From the NCBI GenBank assembly GCA_005883865.1, contig VBAO01000131.1, forward strand, positions 3,752-10,542: a stretch of DNA of 6,791 nt, given 5' to 3'. The notes beneath the pieces are model-generated. The model did not search any database. It saw only the letters and a list, made by a program, of their open reading frames with translations, and was not told the origin of the DNA. The stretch is from Candidatus Segetimicrobium genomatis (GTDB taxonomy: Bacteria; Sysuimicrobiota; Sysuimicrobiia; Sysuimicrobiales; Segetimicrobiaceae). How positions within the stretch are numbered: position 1 is the first letter of the stretch; each line of letters begins with the position of its first letter. The translations under genes were made by a program, and so were the position numbers. Positions 1 to 4,737 of the stretch are shown here, one piece after another.

Positions 1-1526
1 TCCTTCCCATCGGTTCCGGCGTTCCTGTAAGGGCTACCGGCCGCAAGGCGGTAGTCCCCGCCGGCGGCGTTGGTGAAGCCGACCTGAGCGAGCCCCGAGG
101 GGAAGAGGTTGCCGGACGGGTAACTCGACGCGTTCCCGCTGAGCAGCGCGTTGTGGTCGAATACCCAGCCGGAGAACCCGCCGGTCACCCCGCCGCCGGA
201 GATGTTGTTCGTGATGACCAATCCGGCCTGCGGGTCATTGACATTGAACTCGTTATTGGTCTGGAGCACGGTGTTATGGTCAAAGGTGACGTTTTGCGAC
301 GTGCCGTTGTCCATCAAGACGAGCAACCCCGGGGGACAGCATGGTCCGGTGCCGCCGGGGAACGCGCCGACATCGGCAAACAGGTTGTTCTGCATGAGCA
401 GGCGCTGAAGCGGCTGGCTCGGCTGGTTGTTGTCCGTGCCGATGATGTGCACGCCGGTCGTGGTGTGGCGGACGATGTTGTGCGAGAATGTAATGTCCGC
501 GACGACGCACCAAGGGCAGCCGCCGGACTGGTTCCGGGGCGTAAATTCGAGGGCGAACCCGTCCTGCGCGTCGGCCCAGTTGTTCTCCATGATATTGCCA
601 TCGATCAATGCGCGGCGGGCGTTCTTCATCTCGAAGAGGTTCTTGACACCCCAGTGGGTGCCGGCGTAGGTGGAGCTGTGGACATACCACGACAGGGGTT
701 TGAACAGGTAGTTGCCTCGGATCTCGATGTCGGAGGGCACGAGCCCCTGCTGCGACGGGTCCTGCCCGCCGAAGTTGATGTTCTCCCCCGACGCCTCGAT
801 GTAGTTGTTTACGATCTTGATGGGACCCGGTGAGTCCCACACGCTGATCCCGTGCGTATCGGGGTCGCTGGTCGAGGTCATGGCGGAGATATACGAATCC
901 ACCACGGCCTCTGACGCGCCGCCGAGGTCGATGCCCCACCGGCTCCCGACGCCGGGATCGCCGTGGATATAGCTGCGGTCGAACACGATGTCATGCGAGG
1001 GATTGCCCAGCTCGATCAGCGTAAAGAGGTACGTGCCGCGAGTGGGCGCGATCTCGACCCCGACGAAGCGGAAGTGGTGGGCGCCGGACGCCGCTTGGAT
1101 CACGTAGTTCCCTTGCGACCCGCCGACGACGATCTTCGGCATCAGGGAGGCGTAGGAGGGATCGATCCGGGTGCCCGGCGGGGGCAGGGCGCTATCGGGG
1201 GCGCTGGTGCGCACGTAGATCCACCCGGCGCCCGGTTTGTTGGGGAGCGTAAACGTTCCGGTGAACGTCGCGCCCGCCTGGAGGGAGATCACATCGCCCG
1301 GCTGGGCCGTATCGAGCGCGGCCTGGAAATCCCCGCCGGCGGGGACAAAGATGGTCTGACCGGACGGGGGCGCGTAGGCGGTGTTGAGGTACACATTCGG
1401 AAGCGCCGGAAGGACGGGGGCCGCCTGAGCGACCGATGGCGCAGAAAGCAGCGGGGTGGCGCCTACCCCCGTGACGATCACAAGTAGCCAACTCAAGCAA
1501 ACCCGAACAGAAGCTCTGGGGGACAT
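1..1526 (-). CDS. Exported right-handed parallel beta-helix repeat protein (C-terminus cut by window edge)
   Basis: Reading the minus strand from the ATG at 1526, 508 codons run without a stop to the left edge, so the gene is partial at its 3' end. Residues 1-35 form a signal peptide: Arg4 and Arg8, a hydrophobic core around 11-27, then an Ala-Gln-Ala cleavage site near 33-35, so the product should be exported. The rest has the look of a parallel beta-helix (pectate-lyase-like/NosD-like superfamily). Asn-Asn or His-Asn followed by alternating hydrophobics recurs at about 240, 272, 311, 350 and 380 (NNYIEA, GNYLFK, GNIMEN, HNIVRH, NNLFAD), spaced like helix coils. The segment around 298-332 (KNLFEMKNARR, then NNWADAQDGF) resembles a family of beta-helix proteins I know from environmental genomes. 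The last visible residues (DYRLAAGSPYRNAGTDGK) resemble the usual C-terminal end of that family, so probably only a few tens of residues are missing. Cysteines sit at 337/340 (CPWC) and 396/397. A GGAAGGAAG ribosome site and a cyclic-di-GMP aptamer precede it. Substrate is unknown; polysaccharide binding or lyase/epimerase activity is possible. Confidence 0.88.
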   Translation of the reverse strand, partial: MSPRASVRVCLSWLLVIVTGVGATPLLSAPSVAQAAPVLPALPNVYLNTAYAPPSGQTIFVPAGGDFQAALDTAQPGDVISLQAGATFTGTFTLPNKPGAGWIYVRTSAPDSALPPPGTRIDPSYASLMPKIVVGGSQGNYVIQAASGAHHFRFVGVEIAPTRGTYLFTLIELGNPSHDIVFDRSYIHGDPGVGSRWGIDLGGASEAVVDSYISAMTSTSDPDTHGISVWDSPGPIKIVNNYIEASGENINFGGQDPSQQGLVPSDIEIRGNYLFKPLSWYVHSSTYAGTHWGVKNLFEMKNARRALIDGNIMENNWADAQDGFALEFTPRNQSGGCPWCVVADITFSHNIVRHTTTGVHIIGTDNNQPSQPLQRLLMQNNLFADVGAFPGGTGPCCPPGLLVLMDNGTSQNVTFDHNTVLQTNNEFNVNDPQAGLVITNNISGGGVTGGFSGWVFDHNALLSGNASSYPSGNLFPSGLAQVGFTNAAGGDYRLAAGSPYRNAGTDGK

Positions 1527-1541
1527 CGGGCTTCCTTCCCT
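1527..1541 (-). promoter_or_regulatory. Ribosome binding site of the beta-helix gene
   Basis: On the minus strand the purine-rich run AAAGGGAAGGAAG stands just before CCCG and the ATG at 1526. It is the only good Shine-Dalgarno stretch nearby and supports this start, which also gives a well-formed signal peptide. It lies directly 3' of the riboswitch aptamer and partly within the loop of a possible alternative stem, so it is a plausible control point. Confidence 0.7.
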
Positions 1542-1553
1542 TTCGGTAACCCG
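1527..1553 (-). promoter_or_regulatory. Possible expression platform: anti-aptamer stem enclosing the ribosome site
   Basis: On the minus strand CGGGTT (1553-1548), part of the conserved 3' block of the aptamer, can pair with AAGCCCG (1533-1527) next to the start codon: four G-C pairs and two A-T pairs with one bulged G. The 14-base loop contains AGGGAAGG, most of the ribosome site. Formation of this stem would break the aptamer and hide the ribosome site, so ligand binding would favour translation (an ON switch). The pairing is seen in the sequence; the switching direction is inferred. Confidence 0.4.
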
Positions 1554-1624
1554 GCTGTCAGGAAACCTGCCTGACCCGTGGCTTTGCGAAGACACCCGCC
1601 TCGCGGTGGGGATGCCGTTCTCGA
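1541..1624 (-). ncRNA. Cyclic-di-GMP-I (GEMM-I) riboswitch aptamer in the leader of the beta-helix gene
   Basis: Read on the minus strand, the leader contains GGCA (1616-1613), a hairpin closed by a GCGA GNRA tetraloop (1604-1601), the hallmark CGCAAAGCCACGGG (1588-1575), a second hairpin with a perfect 6-bp stem GTCAGG/CCTGAC (1575-1570 with 1562-1557, loop CAGGTTT), and the 3' block AGCCGGGTTACCG (1556-1544). This order and these conserved blocks are those of the class I cyclic-di-GMP aptamer, in which the GNRA loop of one hairpin docks on the other. By recalled Vibrio Vc2 numbering, the ligand-contacting G20, A47 and C92 correspond to G1615, A1584 and C1546, and all are present. G rather than A at position 20 fits cyclic di-GMP rather than the cGAMP-selective variant. 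Less usual points are an A-C mismatch in the first stem (1607/1598) and a longer linker TGTCTT before CGCAAAGCC. The aptamer ends 17 bases before the start codon, so control of translation initiation is likely. The outer boundary at 1624 is approximate. Confidence 0.87.
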
Positions 1625-1733
1625 TGGGTGGGACGGGGAGTCCGTCTCCGGAGAGCGAGCGTCTGGAGATCGAATACTCCACTGATTGGCTGAGATTCCC
1701 TTTTCCGACTCACGACAGACACGGATCTTTCCG

Positions 1734-1762
1734 TCAGATGTTATTGCCGTAGCATCTGATGC
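1734..1762. repeat. 7-bp inverted repeat, candidate operator
   Basis: TCAGATG (1734-1740) and CATCTGA (1753-1759) are perfect reverse complements separated by 12 bases. The right arm also lies in a short near-palindrome GCATC-T-GATGC (1752-1762). The element ends about 20 bases before the start codon of the small winged-helix gene, a typical place for an autoregulatory operator. The arms could also form an RNA hairpin with a 12-base loop. Protein binding is inference. Confidence 0.45.
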
Positions 1763-1782
1763 AATTCCGCTGAAATTTACCC

Positions 1783-2028
1783 ATGGGTTTAACCAAACAA
1801 AAGGTCCTGACGTTTCTGGCTCAAGCCCCCGATGCAGACGCCCAGGGTGTTGCTCTCGCGTTTGGGGTGAGCTACTCGGTCTCCGCAATGGCCCTGTTGC
1901 GCCTGGTCCGTCAAGGCCTGGCGGGCCGGCGCCGGCATGTCGAGGGGAAGGTCTATCGCTATCACCTGACGGAGCGGGGCCGGTCCCGCTTGGAGGTCCT
2001 GAGGACCGGTGGAGGGAGTACAGGATAG
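1783..2028 (+). CDS. Small winged helix-turn-helix protein, putative transcriptional regulator
   Basis: This 81-residue protein looks like a single winged-helix DNA-binding domain of the MarR/ArsR/PadR type. A first helix (KQKVLTFLAQA, about 5-15) leads to a helix-turn-helix at about 18-45, in which QGVALAFGVS is the first helix and turn and SAMALLRLVRQGLA is the recognition helix. A basic wing follows (GRRRHVEGKVYRYHLTERG, about 48-66), carrying the YxLTxxGxxxL signature usual for such regulators. There is no room for a ligand or dimerisation domain beyond the short C-terminal helix. The ATG at 1783 is the first start after an in-frame stop at 1771, but no clear Shine-Dalgarno sequence precedes it, so translation may be weak or leaderless. 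It sits between the divergent beta-helix gene and the rfb operon and has an inverted repeat directly upstream. A role in controlling the neighbouring polysaccharide genes, like the MarR-type regulators of other exopolysaccharide loci, is inference. I do not recognise a specific named family. Confidence 0.7.
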   Translation: MGLTKQKVLTFLAQAPDADAQGVALAFGVSYSVSAMALLRLVRQGLAGRRRHVEGKVYRYHLTERGRSRLEVLRTGGGSTG

Positions 2029-2078
2029 GAAGACGTTTGGGGGTTTTCCCCTACTACCCTACCGGTTTTTACCTGATT

Positions 2079-2106
2079 CTGACCGCAAGCCTGCGCCGTA
2101 TATCCT
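2079..2106 (+). promoter_or_regulatory. Candidate sigma-70-like promoter for the rfb operon
   Basis: CTGACC (2079-2084) and TATCCT (2101-2106) are separated by 16 bases and each match the -35 and -10 consensus at four of six positions. It is the best pair I found between the winged-helix gene and rfbC. In GC-rich genomes weak matches like this are common, so confidence is low. Confidence 0.28.
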
Positions 2107-2134
2107 CTAAGTTGTAATCAATTCCCGGTTGGTA

Positions 2135-2150
2135 CGCGGTCCTTACCGCG
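2135..2150 (+). other. Stable hairpin in the rfbC leader
   Basis: CGCGGT (2135-2140) pairs perfectly with ACCGCG (2145-2150) around a CCTT loop. No run of T follows on either strand, so it is not a standard intrinsic terminator. It could be a structural or regulatory element in the leader mRNA, or a protein-binding palindrome. Confidence 0.4.
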
Positions 2151-2256
2151 CAAAAGGGATGCGCGCGGAGCAGTGCTGCGGCTTCGGCCTGAGGGGGGCT
2201 GCCCGGCCACAAATGGGGTCTGCCCAGGATAGGTGTTGATCTGGAGGGAGGCCGAG

Positions 2257-2838
2257 ATGGGGTATCGGTTCGAGCCGTTAGAGGTCCGGGATGTTGTCCT
2301 GATCCAGCCGGCGGCATTTCCCGACCATCGAGGGTTCTTCATGGAGATGTACAAGCACTCGGAGTTCGCGGCGCATGGCATTGACGACCCCTTTGTTCAG
2401 GACAACTATTCCCATTCGGTACGGGGCGTGCTTCGCGGGCTCCACTTCCAATTGCATCCGCAGGCGCAGCAGAAGCTCGTCGGGGTGATCCGAGGAGAAA
2501 TCTTTGATGTGGCGGTGGACATCCGCGCCGGCTCCCCGACCTACGGCCGGTGGGTCGGGGTGACGCTGTCTGCGGAGAACCGGCGACTGCTCTATGTGCC
2601 CGCGGGCTTCGCCCACGGCTTTTGCGCTCTGAGCGACGAGGCCGACGTCGTGTATAAGGTGACCGCTGAATACGCTCCGGACCTGGATGGCGGGATCCTC
2701 TGGAACGATCCCGCCCTGGGGATCCGCTGGCCAATCGCCGAGCCGATTCTGTCTCCCAAGGATACCCGACTCCCCCTGCTCCGGGAAGCGAAGACCAACT
2801 TTGTCTACACAGAGGAGCGCTCGTGCGTGTGCTCGTGA
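2257..2838 (+). CDS. rfbC: dTDP-4-dehydrorhamnose 3,5-epimerase
   Basis: This 193-residue cupin-fold enzyme epimerises dTDP-4-keto-6-deoxy-D-glucose at C3 and C5, the third step of dTDP-L-rhamnose synthesis in the cytoplasm. Family hallmarks are in order: FPDHRGFF (21-28), QDNYSHS (48-54), RGLHFQ (60-65) with the catalytic base His63, FDVAVDIR (83-90), VPAGFAHGF (114-122), the catalytic Tyr133 in VVYKVT, and LSPKD with Asp169, which forms a dyad with the histidine in known structures. Length is normal for the family (about 180-190). The ATG at 2257 is chosen because GGAGGGAGG stands 6 bases upstream and the family N-terminus begins there; an upstream in-frame GTG at 2233 would add only eight residues encoded by the ribosome site. 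It is the first gene of the plus-strand cluster and overlaps the next gene by 16 bases, which points to translational coupling. Related epimerases acting on other 4-keto sugars cannot be excluded. Confidence 0.95.
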   Translation: MGYRFEPLEVRDVVLIQPAAFPDHRGFFMEMYKHSEFAAHGIDDPFVQDNYSHSVRGVLRGLHFQLHPQAQQKLVGVIRGEIFDVAVDIRAGSPTYGRWVGVTLSAENRRLLYVPAGFAHGFCALSDEADVVYKVTAEYAPDLDGGILWNDPALGIRWPIAEPILSPKDTRLPLLREAKTNFVYTEERSCVCS

Positions 2839-3842
2839 CGGGCGCCGGCGGGTACATCGGGTCTGTGCTCACCCGATACCTCCTCGAGGAAGGACATCAC
2901 GTCCGCGGGGTAGACCGGTTCTTTTTCGGGAGACAGGCGCTGCCGCCTGAGGATGACCGTCTGGAGGTGCTGACCGAGGATATCCGCTGGCTCGACAAAT
3001 CGGCGCTGGGGGGCATCGACGCGGTCATCGATCTGGCGGCTCTCTCGAACGACCCGGCCGGCGAGCTCGATGCGGGGAAGACCTGGGAAATCAACCACGC
3101 GGGTCGCGTGAGGGTCGCTCAGCTCGCCCGGGCGATGAACGTTCGGAGGTACGTGCTCCCGTCCTCGTGCAGCATCTACGGATTCCAGGACGGGGTGCTC
3201 GACGAGACCTCTCCCGGGAACCCCCTGACGACGTACGCCCAGGCCAACCTGCGGGCCGAGAGCGATGTCCTGTCGTTGGCCACGGAGCAATTCTTGGTGG
3301 TGGTCCTCAGGCAGGCGACCGTGTTCGGTCTTTCTCCACGGATGCGCTTCGATCTCGCCATCAACGGCATGGTCCGGGGATTCTTCAAAGGCGGAACGAT
3401 TCCGATTCTCAGAGACGGCACCCAGTGGCGCCCATTCGTTCATATCAAAGATACGGTTCGGGCGATGCGGCTCGTGCTCGATGCCCCTGCGCCATTGATC
3501 GGCGGACAGATCTTCAACGTTGGATCCGATGAGCAGAACGTCCAGATCATGCCCCTTGCCAGGATGGTCGCGGAGGCGATGGGGGTCCCGTTTGCCTACG
3601 AGTGGTACGGCCTGCCGGACCACCGGTCCTATCGTGTGAGTTTTCACAAGATTCGCGATCGTCTCGGATTCCGGACGCGGTACACTCCGCAGGATGGGGC
3701 GCGTGAAATCTATGAGGAATTGCGCAGGGGGGATGTCGATCCCGACGATCCCAAGACCATCACGGTCCAGTGGTACAAGCATCTGATTGAGACGCACCCC
3801 ACCCTCCTCGAGAGTCGGGAGCCTGAAGGCAGCCCCCGATGA
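2823..3842 (+). CDS. Extended SDR family NAD-dependent sugar-nucleotide epimerase/dehydratase
   Basis: This 339-residue protein begins with the Rossmann nucleotide-binding motif TGAGGYIG (6-13), with Asp31 ending the second strand, which favours NAD. DLAALSNDP (70-78) and the serine-containing SSCSIYG (114-120) follow as in extended SDR sugar-nucleotide enzymes. The catalytic YxxxK site reads YAQAN (138-142): Tyr138 is present but the lysine is asparagine. C-terminal substrate-domain motifs include RPFVHIKDTVRAM and the FNVG segment. The GTG at 2823 is chosen because GAGGAG stands 5 bases upstream and the Rossmann strand starts at once. It overlaps rfbC by 16 bases and rfbD by 4 (ATGA). Inserted between two rhamnose genes, it could make or modify a second deoxysugar such as a C4 epimer or a dehydrated product. 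The exact reaction cannot be read from the sequence. It does not look like canonical RfbB (dTDP-glucose 4,6-dehydratase), whose active site has a normal YxxxK. Confidence 0.88.
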   Translation: MRVLVTGAGGYIGSVLTRYLLEEGHHVRGVDRFFFGRQALPPEDDRLEVLTEDIRWLDKSALGGIDAVIDLAALSNDPAGELDAGKTWEINHAGRVRVAQLARAMNVRRYVLPSSCSIYGFQDGVLDETSPGNPLTTYAQANLRAESDVLSLATEQFLVVVLRQATVFGLSPRMRFDLAINGMVRGFFKGGTIPILRDGTQWRPFVHIKDTVRAMRLVLDAPAPLIGGQIFNVGSDEQNVQIMPLARMVAEAMGVPFAYEWYGLPDHRSYRVSFHKIRDRLGFRTRYTPQDGAREIYEELRRGDVDPDDPKTITVQWYKHLIETHPTLLESREPEGSPR

Positions 3843-4705
3843 GAGTGACCGTGCTCGGCGCCAGGGGTCAGCTCGGACACGATCTCGTCGCGGAGCTGCG
3901 AGGATGCGATGTCACCCCGCTGACCCATGCCGACCTTGACGTCTGCGATGCCGACGGTGTGCGCGCCGCTCTCAGGAGCATCAGGCCGCACGTGGTGATC
4001 AACACCGCGGCGTTCCACCGCGTCGACGAGTGCGAGACCGATCCGGCGAGGGCCTTTGCGGTCAACACGTTTGCGGTGCGCGATCTCGCCCGCGCCTGCG
4101 CCGATCGTGAGTGCGTGTTGGTCCACGTCAGCACCGATTACGTCTTCGGAGGCGAAAAGCCCACGCCCTATACCGAAGAGGACGCGCCCAAGCCGCTCAA
4201 CGTCTACGGCGTCTCGAAGCTGAGTGGAGAGTACTTTGTCGCCGCCCTCTGCCCCATGCACTTTATCGTGCGGACCTCGGGATTGTATGGCCTCGCGGGG
4301 GCCAGCGGCAAGGGCGGCAACTTTGTCGAGACCATGCTTCGGTTGGCGCGGGCCGGGACCCCGATCCGCGTCGTAGACGACCAGGTCCTGACCCCCACGT
4401 ACACCGCGGACCTTGCCCAGGCGATCGCCAGCCTCATCCGGACTGAGGCCTTTGGGTTGTATCACATCAACAACAGCGGCCAGTGTTCATGGCACCGGTT
4501 TGCCGCGACGACGTTCGAGCTCGCCGGGTTGAAACCGGAGTTGAGCGCCATCACGACGCAGGCATTCGGTGCGACGGCGCGCCGGCCGTTATTTTCGGTG
4601 CTCGCCCACAAGAAGTTCGCCCGCCTCACGTCGAATTGGATGCGGCCGTGGCAGGAGGCGCTGAAGGCCTATCTGCGGGCGAAGGGGTCTCTGGCCCGTG
4701 CGTAA
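3839..4705 (+). CDS. rfbD: dTDP-4-dehydrorhamnose reductase
   Basis: This 288-residue SDR enzyme reduces dTDP-4-keto-L-rhamnose with NAD(P)H, the last step to dTDP-L-rhamnose. Visible family marks are the Rossmann motif GARGQLG (7-13), LDVCD (33-37), INTAAFHRVDECETDP (54-69), AVNTFAVRDLA (74-84), VSTDYVFGG (97-105) with Thr99, and a complete catalytic pair Tyr123 and Lys127 in VYGVSK. RTSGLYG and DDQVLTPTYTADLA later form the substrate-domain signature. Length is normal for RmlD (about 290). The ATG at 3839 overlaps the previous stop as ATGA, with a weak GAAGG about ten bases upstream, so translation is probably coupled. The product would feed the glycosyltransferase downstream. The first two pathway genes (rfbA, rfbB) are not in the window. 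A reductase of a related 4-keto sugar is the main alternative. Confidence 0.93.
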   Translation: MRVTVLGARGQLGHDLVAELRGCDVTPLTHADLDVCDADGVRAALRSIRPHVVINTAAFHRVDECETDPARAFAVNTFAVRDLARACADRECVLVHVSTDYVFGGEKPTPYTEEDAPKPLNVYGVSKLSGEYFVAALCPMHFIVRTSGLYGLAGASGKGGNFVETMLRLARAGTPIRVVDDQVLTPTYTADLAQAIASLIRTEAFGLYHINNSGQCSWHRFAATTFELAGLKPELSAITTQAFGATARRPLFSVLAHKKFARLTSNWMRPWQEALKAYLRAKGSLARA

Positions 4706-4737
4706 GGGCGTGGCCTGATGAAGGGGGAGGTTCCGCA

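Larger units (their letters stand above)
1527..1782. other. Divergent intergenic region
   Basis: This 256-base spacer separates two genes that point away from each other. Its left half is the minus-strand leader with the riboswitch and, further upstream, a 5-bp hairpin (1632-1636 with 1642-1646) followed by the palindrome CTCCGGAG (1646-1653). Its right half is more AT-rich and holds the inverted repeat at 1734-1759. Promoters for both directions should lie here. A weak minus-strand candidate is TTGCAT (1766-1761) and TAACAT (1745-1740) with a 15-base gap, which would overlap the inverted repeat. I found no strong sigma-70 match for the plus strand. Confidence 0.6.
2029..2256 (+). other. Leader/intergenic region before the rfb operon
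   Basis: This 228-base stretch contains no convincing gene. It holds a short GGGG-TTTT-CCCC hairpin (2040-2051) just after the winged-helix gene, a possible promoter (2079-2106), a strong 6-bp hairpin (2135-2150) and a small GGC-TTCG-GCC hairpin in the second half. If transcription starts after the candidate promoter, the rfbC mRNA would have a structured leader of roughly 140 bases. I do not recognise it as a known riboswitch or RNA family. Confidence 0.5.

Noticed and set aside
507..518. CPWC as a thioredoxin-type active site
   Set aside because: The surrounding sequence is beta-helix coil sequence with no thioredoxin fold, so a disulfide or metal role is more likely than oxidoreductase activity.
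153..833. 226-codon plus-strand open frame over the beta-helix gene
   Set aside because: It is a shadow of the long uninterrupted minus-strand gene, which has a signal peptide, repeat periodicity, ribosome site and riboswitch.
1632..1653. Second, tandem c-di-GMP aptamer upstream of the first
   Set aside because: There is a small hairpin and a palindrome here, but none of the conserved GEMM blocks (GCAAAGCC or GGGTTACCG).
2040..2051. GGGG-TTTT-CCCC hairpin after the winged-helix gene as an intrinsic terminator
   Set aside because: The stem has only four pairs and is followed by CTACTACC, not a T tract, so termination is not supported.
2233..2256. Upstream GTG start for rfbC
   Set aside because: The added residues are encoded by the purine-rich ribosome site itself and do not fit the family N-terminus; the ATG at 2257 is better placed.
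2805..3797. 330-codon open frame on the minus strand opposite the SDR gene
   Set aside because: It is antisense to a well-marked SDR enzyme, has no domain signature, and lies in the complementary frame that stays open in GC-rich genes.
4483..4737. N-terminal extension of the glycosyltransferase fusion by 85 codons
   Set aside because: It lies mostly inside rfbD in another frame, has no family similarity, and the ATG at 4738 has a strong ribosome site followed directly by the GT2 first strand.
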